A stretch of 64,000 nt of DNA from JANRKF01 sp964518725 (GTDB lineage Bacteria > Pseudomonadota > Alphaproteobacteria > Rickettsiales > SXRF01): NCBI GenBank assembly GCA_964518725.1, contig CAZFKP010000013.1, forward strand, positions 1 through 64,000. The letters are read 5' to 3'. This document shows, piece by piece, positions 16,895-25,294 of this stretch. The notes under the pieces were generated by a model. That model did not search any database and was not told where the DNA came from. It saw only the letters and a list, made by a program, of their open reading frames with translations. A program made the position numbers and the translations under genes. Numbering within the stretch: position 1 is the first letter of the stretch; the number at the start of each line of letters is the position of its first letter.

Positions 16895-16935
16895 ACGCGC
16901 TGGCTGTCTTTCCAGTCACCTCATTGGGGAGTCCT

Positions 16936-17298
16936 ATGATTCGTCTTGTGCTTATATTGGCAATCGTTGTTGCGGTGGTGCTGATTGTCATCTGCCTGCA
17001 GGGCGATGCCTATAAGCGTTTCATGGCCGGGGCAGGGGAGGTGATGGGGCGCATCGAAAAAAAAGAAACGCGGATCGAGACGCCGAATAAGCAGACGTCT
17101 GAAAATATCCTGATTTATAGCTACACCGTGGGTGGGCAGGCCTATCGCGGTGAGGAGCGGGTGGAATACGATGATCTGTGGTTGGATGCACGGGAAGGAA
17201 TGGAGTTGCGTGTGTATTATTCCAAGGCCAATCCGGCAAAGAGCTATCCGGCGGTGCTCATCGACCGGAGGTTGAAGATTGAGGCGAGAGTACGATAA
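16936..17298 (+). CDS. Small membrane protein, DUF3592-like
   Basis: The 120-residue product has one N-terminal transmembrane helix (about residues 2-22), then a beta-rich domain with YSYTVGGQAYRGEERV and LRVYYSKANPAKSYP. This pattern, a hydrophobic anchor followed by Y-x-Y-x-V-x-G and Y-x-P/A-x-NP, resembles DUF3592. I cannot confirm the family. A GGGGAG site precedes the ATG at 16936. It sits between pccB and pccA, so it may be cotranscribed with them; no role in carboxylation is known. Confidence 0.7.
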   Translation: MIRLVLILAIVVAVVLIVICLQGDAYKRFMAGAGEVMGRIEKKETRIETPNKQTSENILIYSYTVGGQAYRGEERVEYDDLWLDAREGMELRVYYSKANPAKSYPAVLIDRRLKIEARVR

Positions 17299-17357
17299 AA
17301 TTCTGCTTTGTTCTGTTCGCCAAAACTGCTATCCATGCTGTTCACAACAAACAACTG

Positions 17358-17381
17358 GATTCCCGCCTGCGCGGGGATGAC
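17358..17381. repeat. Dispersed palindromic repeat unit
   Basis: These 24 bases match 23 of 24 positions of the complement of 40718-40741. The unit is a near-palindrome of the type ATTCCCGC-CTG-GCGGGGAT. It lies in the gap between the DUF3592-like gene and pccA, ending just before the pccA ribosome binding site. Similar GC-rich units are common intergenic repeats in proteobacteria. Confidence 0.75.
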
Positions 17382-17393
17382 ACGGGAGACACC

Positions 17394-19385
17394 ATGTTTA
17401 AGAAAATCCTCATTGCCAACCGTGGCGAGATTGCTGTGCGTATCATGCGTACCGCCAAGCAAATGGGCATCAAGACGGTCGCTATTTATTCCGAGGCCGA
17501 TACCAATTCGCTGCATGTGAAAGAGGCGGATGAGGCGGTGTATATCGGTGCCAGCCCGTCGGTGAAAAGCTACCTCAATATCGATAACATCCTCGCTGCC
17601 GTGGCTTCTACCGGTGCAGAAGCGGTGCATCCCGGCTATGGGTTCCTTTCGGAAAACGCGGAATTTGCCCGTCGCCTGAAGGAAGCTGGCGTGGTGCTCA
17701 TCGGCCCAAGCACGGAAGCGGTCAAGAAAATGGGCGACAAGATCGAATCCAAAAAAATTGCGATTAAGGCTGGCGTTACCACCGTACCTGGCATGCTGGA
17801 CGTTATCACGTCGGATGCCGATGCCAAGCGCGTGGCCAAGGAAGTCGGCTTCCCGGTGATGATTAAAGCGGCCGCAGGCGGCGGCGGCAAGGGGATGCGG
17901 ATTGCCCATAATGAAAAAGAATTGTTGGATGGTGTGAAATACGCTTCCAGCGAAGCAGCGTCGAGCTTTAAGGATAGCCGTGTGTTTATCGAGCGTTTTA
18001 TCGAGAACCCGCGCCATATCGAAATCCAACTGTTGGCCGACCAGCATGACAATTATGTCTGGCTAGGCGAACGTGAGTGTTCGATCCAGCGCCGTCATCA
18101 GAAAGTGATTGAGGAAGCGCCGAGCGTATTCCTTGATGAAAAGACCCGCAAGAAAATGGGCGAGCAGGCGGTCGCGCTGGCCAAAGAAGTTGGCTATTAT
18201 TCCGCCGGTACGGTCGAATTCATCATGGATCAGGGAAAGAATTTTTATTTTCTTGAAATGAATACGCGGTTGCAAGTGGAGCACCGCGTCACGGAGCTGA
18301 TTACCGGCATTGACCTTGTTGAGCAGATGATCCGTGTTGCGTATGGTGAAAAACTTGAATTTACGCAGGATGATGTGAAATTCGAGGGCTGGGCGATGGA
18401 AGCACGGCTCTACGCTGAAGACCCAAAGCGTGGTTTCCTGCCATCGACCGGACGGATTACCCGCTACGAAGAACCACCCAATACCGATAACGTGCTCATC
18501 GACACCGGTATTTACGAAGGCGGTGAAGTCAGCATGTTCTATGATCCGATGGTGGCCAAGGTTTGCTCCTATGGGGATACACGCGAACAGGCGACGGCGA
18601 CGCTCAAAACTGCGCTGTCATCCTTCATCATCGAAGGTATTTCGCACAATGCCAGTTTCTTGGAGGCCATCCTTGGCCATGCGCGCTTTGAAAGCGGCGA
18701 TATCTCGACCAATTTCATTGAGCAGGAATATCCCGGCGGGTTCATCGGCGCTGAACTGACCAGCGAGATCACCAAGGTTTTCCTTGGCGTTGCAACGACT
18801 ATCTTTCTGCGCGATGCCGAGCGCGCTTCCAAGGTTTCTGGCCAGACACCAGGGCGTGAGCGTGCAATCGGTGCACGCTGGGTGGTCAATGTCGATGGGG
18901 TGGATTACCCAGTCTATGCCCGTCCAGATCAGGATCTCGGCTATTTCATTACCCAAAACCGCAAGCTGATTGCGGTGCGAACGGGCTGGCGACTTGGCAA
19001 CCGCCTGTTCCAGGGTACTATCAACAACCAGCCGGTCAGTGTTCAGCTGCGCCATCTGCAGGAAGGCTACATGCTTTCTTATAGCGGCGCCGATGTGGTG
19101 GTGCGTGTCCGCACACCGCGTGTGGCGGAGCTCGCGCAATTTATGCCGCCACCGCGTGACAGAAACCGTAAGGATCAGTTGAAAGCGCCGATTGCCGGGC
19201 TGGTGATCGGGATGCGTGTAAAAGAAGGCCAGACGGTGAAGCCTGGGCAGGAGTTGGTCGTGATCGAAGCGATGAAAATGGAAAACGTCATCTACGCCGA
19301 CCACGAAACTACCATCAAGAAAGTGAACGTTGCAGAAAAAGAATCCGTGCAGGTTGACCAGGTGCTGATCGAATTCGCAGCTTAG
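17394..19385 (+). CDS. pccA: Propionyl-CoA carboxylase alpha subunit (biotin carboxylase and carrier)
   Basis: The protein carboxylates its own biotin using ATP and bicarbonate. The 663-residue product starts FKKILIANRGEIAVRI, the biotin carboxylase signature, and has the ATP-grasp motif MIKAAAGGGGKGMR, FIENPRHIEIQLLAD and FLEMNTRLQVEH. After a linker domain (PccA BT type) comes the biotinyl domain with EAMKMEN near residue 625, the Lys being biotinylated. A GGGAG site precedes the ATG. Its stop overlaps the convergent lipB stop by four bases. Confidence 0.95.
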   Translation: MFKKILIANRGEIAVRIMRTAKQMGIKTVAIYSEADTNSLHVKEADEAVYIGASPSVKSYLNIDNILAAVASTGAEAVHPGYGFLSENAEFARRLKEAGVVLIGPSTEAVKKMGDKIESKKIAIKAGVTTVPGMLDVITSDADAKRVAKEVGFPVMIKAAAGGGGKGMRIAHNEKELLDGVKYASSEAASSFKDSRVFIERFIENPRHIEIQLLADQHDNYVWLGERECSIQRRHQKVIEEAPSVFLDEKTRKKMGEQAVALAKEVGYYSAGTVEFIMDQGKNFYFLEMNTRLQVEHRVTELITGIDLVEQMIRVAYGEKLEFTQDDVKFEGWAMEARLYAEDPKRGFLPSTGRITRYEEPPNTDNVLIDTGIYEGGEVSMFYDPMVAKVCSYGDTREQATATLKTALSSFIIEGISHNASFLEAILGHARFESGDISTNFIEQEYPGGFIGAELTSEITKVFLGVATTIFLRDAERASKVSGQTPGRERAIGARWVVNVDGVDYPVYARPDQDLGYFITQNRKLIAVRTGWRLGNRLFQGTINNQPVSVQLRHLQEGYMLSYSGADVVVRVRTPRVAELAQFMPPPRDRNRKDQLKAPIAGLVIGMRVKEGQTVKPGQELVVIEAMKMENVIYADHETTIKKVNVAEKESVQVDQVLIEFAA

Positions 19386-20005
19386 AAATACTTGCTGAAC
19401 GTCGATTGCAGGGTGGCCTGAACCTCGTTTACGCCAACGTTTACGCCAAGCGCGTGCAGAGAGGTAACGCCATGCTCCTTGATACCGCAGGGGATGATGC
19501 CGGTGTAGTGTGACAGGTCGGGATTCACGTTGATGCTGATGCCGTGAAACGTCACCCATTTGCGGATGCGGATGCCGAGCGCTGCGATTTTCGATTCCCG
19601 GCCATTTTTCTCGACTACCCACACGCCGACCCGGCCTTCCCGCAATTCACCCGCAATGTTGAATTCCGCGAGTGTTGAGATGATCCATTGCTCAAGCGAT
19701 TGCACATATGCCCGTACATCCATTGCCCCACGTTTTTTGAGATCCAGCATCACATAGGCGATTTGCTGACCGGGGCCGTGGTAGGTATACTGGCCACCGC
19801 GCCCGGCCTCGTAAACCGGGAACCCCTGCGGCGAGAGTAAATCCGAGGTTCTGGCGCTCGTCCCCGAGGTATAAAGCGGGGGGTGCTCCAGCATCCATAC
19901 CCGCTCTGGGGCTCTTCCAGCAACCATTTCCGCCACATGCGCCTCCATGGCGGCAAGCGCTTCGGGGTAGGGCACCAGACCCTTGCTAATTTTCCATTCT
20001 AACAC
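19382..20005 (-). CDS. lipB: Octanoyl-[ACP]:protein octanoyltransferase LipB
   Basis: LipB transfers octanoate from ACP to lipoyl domains, the first step of lipoic acid attachment. The 207-residue product has RGGQYTYHGPGQQIAYVM, IRIRKWVTFHGISINV with the conserved Lys, and GIIPCGI with the catalytic Cys. The start is a GTG at 20005; a GGGAG lies about ten bases upstream and no in-frame ATG fits. Its end overlaps the pccA stop by four bases on the opposite strand. Confidence 0.93.
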   Translation of the reverse strand: MLEWKISKGLVPYPEALAAMEAHVAEMVAGRAPERVWMLEHPPLYTSGTSARTSDLLSPQGFPVYEAGRGGQYTYHGPGQQIAYVMLDLKKRGAMDVRAYVQSLEQWIISTLAEFNIAGELREGRVGVWVVEKNGRESKIAALGIRIRKWVTFHGISINVNPDLSHYTGIIPCGIKEHGVTSLHALGVNVGVNEVQATLQSTFSKYF

Positions 20006-20079
20006 TTGCCATGGACTCCCGAGTTTGCTATCAACGCACCCTTACCAAAAACTGGGCGATTTACCAGTGTTTTACGTGT

Positions 20080-20164
20080 GCGACCATGGCGGAATTGGTA
20101 GACGCACTACCTTGAGGTGGTAGCGCCGCGAGGCGTGGAAGTTCGAGTCTTCTTGGTCGCACCA
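20080..20164 (+). tRNA. tRNA-Leu (anticodon GAG)
   Basis: The acceptor arm GCGACCA pairs with TGGTCGC, followed by discriminator A and an encoded CCA. The anticodon loop CTTGAGG at 20111-20117 gives anticodon GAG (20114-20116), reading CUC/CUU Leu codons. The long variable arm typical of class II tRNA-Leu and the T-loop GTTCGAGTC are present. A short T run follows the gene. No duplicated 3' end was found, so there is no sign that it serves as an integration site here. Confidence 0.95.
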
Positions 20165-20551
20165 TTTTTCCTGACTCTTGTCTGCGCTACCGCTTCGCTG
20201 CTTGAGCGCTATTTACTTCCGGTTTATCCGTACCGGTGCCCGTCCTGAAGCTGAGCTTCCGTCCCAAAGCCGGAGTTACTTCTGCGTGATTCGTGGTTCT
20301 TTCATACGCGATTCTCCCTTTCGTTAGAGCGGGGAATGATGCCGTTGCATTCAGCCTAACTGCCGCCCTCAGGGAGAGTGTCCCACGGGTTGTAAACGTC
20401 ACGGAAGGGGGAATTTTAAAATATTTCCGGGAATGCCTGCTGGCATTCGCATGAAATGCGCTCATGGCTGGCTCGCGCTCCTGCGCTTGCATGACCATTC
20501 TTTTTGCTTCGCCACGGCTGATTCAGGCTACTGCCTTCATATTACAGGGTT
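20165..20551. other. Gene-free, hairpin-rich stretch with a nine-codon frame
   Basis: No credible protein gene is seen between tRNA-Leu and the palindrome. On the minus strand there is a dense run of short hairpins: GAATGCC/GGCATTC (20431-20448), GCAT/ATGC (20449-20459), GAAGCT/AGCTTC (20247-20259), and CCGGT/ACCGG and GCGCT/AGCGC nearer the tRNA. Among them lies a nine-codon frame, complement 20305-20276 (MKEPRITQK), with a GGGAG ribosome binding site eight bases before its ATG. A structured RNA, a leader peptide region or decayed repeat DNA are all possible. Confidence 0.4.
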
Positions 20552-20642
20552 TAGACAGATGGATTGCCGTGTCGTCTACGCCCCCTCGCAATGACAGGTC
20601 CTTGTGTCATTGCGAGCACTTGCGAAGCAATCCATCTGTCTA
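20552..20642. repeat. Large palindromic intergenic repeat
   Basis: An outer perfect inverted repeat of 16 bases (20552-20567 with 20627-20642) and an inner one of 12 bases (20585-20596 with 20605-20616) give a nested hairpin of about 90 bases around an eight-base loop. The inner arm CTCGCAATGACA belongs to the CATTGCGAG...GCAATCC type of dispersed repeat seen in many bacterial genomes. It lies about 110 bases before the HNH gene. Confidence 0.8.
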
Positions 20643-20751
20643 TCCACATATGGTCTCGCGGGCGACGGGAAGGCCGCGCTGTGAAAAAAGATGAATTCCA
20701 ACCGGTGGTGGTTTAAAGTGTTGGTTTCCAATAATCCCACAGGTGCAAGCC

Positions 20752-21852
20752 ATGAATAGCCCCATTCCGCACGAAGCAAGCCGTATCGCCTACGAGCAGG
20801 CCAGGCTTTATTATGATAAGAAAATAAGCAACAAAGACGCGGTTGCGCGTATTCCGATGAAGGCGAGCACGGCGCGGATGTTTATCAACGCCTACCGTGC
20901 CATGCGTGGCGGGCAGGTGTATAAAAACACGATCAACACCTATGCTACCCGCTATTTTCTGGAAGGCATTCATCGCGAGCAGGGGGATGCCGGGTTGATA
21001 AAAGCCCTGGCTGCTGTCGAGCAGCATATCCCCTATTATCATCAGCACAGGAACGCGTGGCTGCGTGAAATCCAAGACTTGCATCAGGAGTTTTCGGCAC
21101 GGCTGACCACATCGCCAGCACCCACAGCTACTTATGGCGGCGCCTCGCAGCCTCGTAATAAACACCCCTCGAAAACCCGCGTCCAGATAGAACTGGCGGG
21201 AACGCGCCCCGATGAGCCGCCCACCGTCCGCGAAGAAGCATTCCTGCACATGGTGTATGAGCACCACGGCATGGAGGCATTTGAACGCGGAAATTGGGAT
21301 GCGGGCAGCCTGAGGTCGGCCATGGCCAAAAACTATATGCATTACATTACTGGCGATCCTGCAAGCTTGCAGTGCGTATTTCGCCTGAGTGAGAAATACT
21401 CTACCCTGCGCGGCCAGACCGAATCTAATCTCTTCCAAGACATTGAAGTCATCCAGCAGAAGATCAACCTGTTGCCGGTTGAGAAACAGCGGCTGATTGA
21501 TGCACGGCTGGGGCAGGGGAAGTTCCGCGCCGATGTCGCACGCATTGAGAAACAATGCCGGGTGACGGGCCTCATGAATCTCTCACTATTGACTGCAAGC
21601 CATATCAAGCCGTGGTCAGAATGTGGCGAAGGCGAACATCTGGATGGCTATAACGGCTTGTTGCTCTCGCCGCACATTGATCGGCTGTTCGACCGGGGGC
21701 ATCTAAGTTTTGAGGATAATGGCGACATGCTGCTGTCGGGGGCGGCAAAGGAAGCGTTCCGCCATTGGGGCATCACCCCGCGCAACGTCGGGGCGTTTCA
21801 CCCGAAGCAGGCTGCGTACCTCAGGCTTCATCGCAAGAAACGGGTGGTGTAA
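20752..21852 (+). CDS. HNH endonuclease domain protein
   Basis: The 366-residue product ends in an HNH nuclease domain (about 258-325): CRVTG at 269-273, ASHIKPW (282-288) with His284, and DGYNGLLLSPHIDRLFD (298-314) with Asn301 and His308. This form is common in stand-alone restriction-like enzymes (COG3440 type). Residues 10-115 form a helical domain I do not recognise, and 117-160 is a Pro-rich linker. The ATG at 20752 follows an AGGTG site. No methyltransferase or other restriction partner lies nearby, so it may act alone, for instance on modified DNA. That role is inferred. Confidence 0.8.
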   Translation: MNSPIPHEASRIAYEQARLYYDKKISNKDAVARIPMKASTARMFINAYRAMRGGQVYKNTINTYATRYFLEGIHREQGDAGLIKALAAVEQHIPYYHQHRNAWLREIQDLHQEFSARLTTSPAPTATYGGASQPRNKHPSKTRVQIELAGTRPDEPPTVREEAFLHMVYEHHGMEAFERGNWDAGSLRSAMAKNYMHYITGDPASLQCVFRLSEKYSTLRGQTESNLFQDIEVIQQKINLLPVEKQRLIDARLGQGKFRADVARIEKQCRVTGLMNLSLLTASHIKPWSECGEGEHLDGYNGLLLSPHIDRLFDRGHLSFEDNGDMLLSGAAKEAFRHWGITPRNVGAFHPKQAAYLRLHRKKRVV

Positions 21853-22464
21853 TTACGCCACGCTCATCTTGGCGCCGATCTTGCCAAGCGAAATGCGCTT
21901 GTTCGGTAGCTGATCGATGAAATGGGCGAGGCGCGCCAGCTCTTGCACCATCATCCCGGGATTCTGCAACGCCTTGGCAGCTACCGCCGATCCCTGGATG
22001 CCGCACAGGAGCTGCGCGGCATACGCCCCGGCGGTATCCTCGTGCCCAAGCTCTCGGAACTGCTCCTCTGACCATTGCAGGAAACAGTGCATCACATTCG
22101 ATGCGCCTTCGGCGATGGTGCTGTTATCGGCGCTGGTATCCATGGCGATTTTCCCAACCGGACAGCCGTAGCGGGAGAATTCCTCGCTCAACCCATCGAA
22201 GTGCTCAATGACTTTCTTGAGCCGGGTACGTGGGTCGTCATAGGTTTCATTGAGTTGCCGGAACAGGCCGACATAGTGGTCGCGGTGCAGGAGCAGGGCG
22301 GAAAGCGCCAGTTCTTCCTTGGTTTTAAAATAGTAATAGACATTGCCGATCGGAATATCGGCGTCTTTGGCAATATCGGCTAGCGACGTTGCCTCGATGC
22401 CCTTGCGGTGAAACAGGGAGGCCGCTGCGTTGATCAGCCGTTCGCGTTTGTTGATGCCGTTCAT
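21853..22464 (-). CDS. TetR/AcrR family transcriptional regulator
   Basis: The 203-residue product has an N-terminal helix-turn-helix: RERLINAAASLFHRKGIEATSLADIAKDADIPIGNVYYYF region at about 6-45, a textbook TetR DNA-binding domain. The rest is a helical ligand-binding domain with CPVGKIAMD. The ATG at 22464 has an AAGGTG site; an upstream in-frame start at 22500 is less likely. It is divergent from rimO with only about 80 bases between them and may regulate itself or a distant target. Confidence 0.88.
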   Translation of the reverse strand: MNGINKRERLINAAASLFHRKGIEATSLADIAKDADIPIGNVYYYFKTKEELALSALLLHRDHYVGLFRQLNETYDDPRTRLKKVIEHFDGLSEEFSRYGCPVGKIAMDTSADNSTIAEGASNVMHCFLQWSEEQFRELGHEDTAGAYAAQLLCGIQGSAVAAKALQNPGMMVQELARLAHFIDQLPNKRISLGKIGAKMSVA

Positions 22465-22542
22465 GGCACCTTGTTTAAAAGCTGCCAGAGCTCCCGTCAA
22501 TCATTTGCTTTTAGTCCGTGGATACTGTATGACTCCCGGCCT

Positions 22543-23880
22543 ATGAGCACCACACCCCACGCCGCACCCAAGGTCGGTTTCGTCAGTCTCGGCTGCGCGA
22601 AAGCGCTCGTCGATTCCGAACGCATCCTCACGCAGCTGCGTGCGGAAGGTTATGAATTTACCAACACGCACAACGATGCCGATGTGGTGATCGTCAACAC
22701 CTGCGGTTTCCTCGACACCGCGCGCGACGAATCGCTCGGTGCCATCGGCGAAGCGCTCGCCGAAAACGGTAAGGTCATCGTCACCGGATGTCTCGGCGCA
22801 AAACCGGAAGTGATCCGCGAGAAATACCCGAACGTGCTGTCCATCACCGGCCCGGCGCAATATGAATCGGTGCTCTCTGCGGTGCATGAAGCGCTGCCGC
22901 GCATGCATGAACCGTTCATGGATCTGGTGCCCGCCGCCGGGATCAAGCTTACGCCCAAACATTACGCCTACCTCAAAATTTCCGAGGGCTGCAATAACCG
23001 CTGCTCGTTCTGCATCATCCCCAAGCTGCGCGGCGACCTGGTCAGTCGACCGCTGGCCGATGTGCTGAAGGAAGCGGAAAACCTCGCGGCTAGCGGCGTG
23101 AAAGAACTGCTCGTCGTCTCGCAGGATACGAGCGCCTATGGTGTCGATATCAAATATAAGGACGGCGCAAAATTCCTGAACCTTGCTGAGGAACTCGGCA
23201 AGCTCGGTATTTGGGTGCGGATGCATTATGTCTACCCCTATCCGCATGTCGATGAGGTAATTCCGCTGATGGCCGAGGGAAAAATCCTGCCCTACCTCGA
23301 TATCCCATTCCAGCATGCCAGCCCGCAGGTGCTGAAGAACATGCGCCGTCCGGCGAACCAGGAAAAGGTGCTGGAACGCATCGCCAAGTGGCGCAGCATT
23401 TGTCCGGATATTACGCTGCGCTCGACCTTCATTGTCGGCTTCCCCGGCGAAACGGAAGAGGATGTGGATTTTCTTCTCGACTGGCTGAAGGAAGCCAAGC
23501 TCGACCGTGTCGGCTGCTTCAAATATGAGAATGTCGCCGATGCCGATTCCGATGCGATCGCCGGGCATGTATCCGAAGAGGTGAAGCAAGACCGCTGGAA
23601 CCGCTTCATGGCCGCGCAACAGAAAATCAGCAAGGCGCGCCTCAAGCGCCATGTCGGCAAAACCCTGCAGGTGCTGGTGGATAGTGTTACGCCAGAGGGC
23701 GTGCGCTCAAGTAGCGAAGCGGTAGCGCGCTATAAAGTCATTGGTCGCAGCTATGCCGATGCGCCGGAAATTGATGGTCTCGTACATATTACACCCAAAG
23801 GCCGTGTATTGGCTGGCACATTCATCAATGTTGCGATAGAAAAATCGGATGCGTACGATCTTTTCGGCACCCAAGTCTAG
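22543..23880 (+). CDS. rimO: Ribosomal protein S12 methylthiotransferase RimO
   Basis: RimO adds a methylthio group to a conserved Asp of ribosomal protein S12 using radical SAM chemistry. The 445-residue product has the N-terminal UPF0004 domain (VSLGCAKALVDSE, VNTCGFLDTARDES), the radical SAM cluster motif CNNRCSFCIIPKLRG, FPGETEEDVDFLLDWL and a C-terminal TRAM-like domain. The ATG at 22543 is chosen because the family starts just before the first Cys motif; there is no strong Shine-Dalgarno. Its last 32 bases overlap the next gene. Confidence 0.95.
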   Translation: MSTTPHAAPKVGFVSLGCAKALVDSERILTQLRAEGYEFTNTHNDADVVIVNTCGFLDTARDESLGAIGEALAENGKVIVTGCLGAKPEVIREKYPNVLSITGPAQYESVLSAVHEALPRMHEPFMDLVPAAGIKLTPKHYAYLKISEGCNNRCSFCIIPKLRGDLVSRPLADVLKEAENLAASGVKELLVVSQDTSAYGVDIKYKDGAKFLNLAEELGKLGIWVRMHYVYPYPHVDEVIPLMAEGKILPYLDIPFQHASPQVLKNMRRPANQEKVLERIAKWRSICPDITLRSTFIVGFPGETEEDVDFLLDWLKEAKLDRVGCFKYENVADADSDAIAGHVSEEVKQDRWNRFMAAQQKISKARLKRHVGKTLQVLVDSVTPEGVRSSSEAVARYKVIGRSYADAPEIDGLVHITPKGRVLAGTFINVAIEKSDAYDLFGTQV

Positions 23881-25294
23881 CGTGCTCGCCGCCAGTGTGG
23901 TGGCGCTACTGTTGGTATGTGTGGCGCATGCGGTAGCGCAGAGTTTCCACTGGAAACTGATCCATGACGGCATCACCATGCAATACATCGCTGCCATGAT
24001 GATGCAGGGCGTGCTGCCCTACCGCGATATTTTCGACATGAATTTCCCGCTCACCTACTGGATTCACGCGCTTGGCATGGCACTGCTCGGTAAAAGCGAC
24101 ATCGCCACCCGCACCTACGACCTGCTGTGGTGTTATTTCGGGAGTTTCACCGTTGCCGCCTGCATCTGGCGGCAATCGCGGGCAGCGGCGCTCGCCGCCG
24201 GGTGTTGCTTCGCATTGCTGCATGTTGCCAGCGGCTACATGAACCAGCTCCAGCGGGATTTTTTCATGGCACCGCTGCTGGTGGGCAGCCTTTTTTTCTG
24301 CCTGCGTTCGTCGCATCCGCTCATCGCTGGCCTGCTGGTCGGCGCCGCCTGCTCGATCAAGCCGGTGGCGGGAGTATTTGCGTTATTTGTTCTGCTGCTG
24401 ACACCGCGACAAAGAATCGCTGATTATTTGGTCGGCGGCGCGGTGGTGCCGGTGCTCTCGTGTGCATGGATGCTGGGGCTTGGAATTTTCGACGAGTTCT
24501 GGGATATCCTCTCGAACTTTACGCTACCGATTTTTGCCAGCAGCGCCTTTGAAAATACGTTTCCATTCCGTCACGATGTTCCGGTCATCGCCGTTCTTGC
24601 CGCTATCTTCCATTTTGCTGTGTGCCGTAATCTGCTGTTCACCCGCGAGAGCCTGCTATTGCTCGCCGGGCTTGGCTACGGCCTGCTGCATTATTACCTG
24701 CAACAGAAGGGGTATGACCAGCATCTGTACCCGTTCTGGGGCATGCTCTGCCTGATGGTGGGGATCGGCGTTGCAAAACTTGCGGACAATCACCCGCTCG
24801 AAACGTGGTGCTGCGCTGCGGTTATTTTGATATCCATCCTCATGGTGCGCCCTGCGGCGTTTCTCTGGAAAGATGCCGGTTTTTTCAATGCGACCCCGCT
24901 GGTGGCGCGCAGCGAGCAGCTCGATGCCCAGCTTTCGCGTTACAACCTGCCACGCTCGGGAGCGCAGGTGCAGGTGTTGGAAGATGTGTTCGGCACCATG
25001 TGGCGAATGGCCTACCTGCATAACTGGAAACCGCAGATGCGTTTCATGTATCCGTTCATCCTCTATGCCGCCAAGGACAACCCGACGATGCGCCGTTACC
25101 GCCGGGAATTCACCGTTTCCCTATTAACCTCACCACCGCGCATGATTTTGCTTTCAAGCAATAGCTGGCCGCAATATAAACAACGGGTATTTCCGGAATT
25201 CATGCAGCAGCCGGCAATGGACATCCTGCTGGAACAGCATTATTTCCCGGCAACCGGGAACCAACGAATGAGAATATGGCTCAGAAAATACTAG
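23849..25294 (+). CDS. GT-C type integral membrane glycosyltransferase
   Basis: The 481-residue product has an N-terminal signal anchor and about ten membrane segments. The first periplasmic loop HDGITMQYIAAMMMQG-LPYRDIFDMNFPLTYW has the acidic and aromatic pattern of ArnT/PMT-like (GT39) enzymes that use lipid-linked sugar donors. The C-terminal 120 residues are soluble. It overlaps rimO by 32 bases and the next membrane protein by 19, so the three are probably cotranscribed. The acceptor is unknown; lipid A, O-antigen or a protein are all possible. Confidence 0.75.
   Translation: MRTIFSAPKSSVLAASVVALLLVCVAHAVAQSFHWKLIHDGITMQYIAAMMMQGVLPYRDIFDMNFPLTYWIHALGMALLGKSDIATRTYDLLWCYFGSFTVAACIWRQSRAAALAAGCCFALLHVASGYMNQLQRDFFMAPLLVGSLFFCLRSSHPLIAGLLVGAACSIKPVAGVFALFVLLLTPRQRIADYLVGGAVVPVLSCAWMLGLGIFDEFWDILSNFTLPIFASSAFENTFPFRHDVPVIAVLAAIFHFAVCRNLLFTRESLLLLAGLGYGLLHYYLQQKGYDQHLYPFWGMLCLMVGIGVAKLADNHPLETWCCAAVILISILMVRPAAFLWKDAGFFNATPLVARSEQLDAQLSRYNLPRSGAQVQVLEDVFGTMWRMAYLHNWKPQMRFMYPFILYAAKDNPTMRRYRREFTVSLLTSPPRMILLSSNSWPQYKQRVFPEFMQQPAMDILLEQHYFPATGNQRMRIWLRKY

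Noticed and set aside
20080..20164. tRNA-Leu as the attachment site of an integrated element including the HNH gene
   Set aside because: No duplicated tRNA 3' end is seen downstream and no integrase is present in the window.
20187..20498. 103-codon minus-strand frame in the gap after tRNA-Leu
   Set aside because: Its product is Arg/Thr/Ala-rich without domain features, it crosses several hairpins, and no ribosome binding site precedes its start. I treat the area as non-coding.
22501..23652. Long antisense open frame (383 codons) opposite rimO
   Set aside because: It is the complement of a clear rimO gene in a codon-biased, GC-rich region; its translation has no family features and no ribosome binding site. 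The same applies to long antisense frames opposite rpsC-rplP (1447-2304), pccA-lipB (18618-19622), aspS (27382-28422) and iscS.
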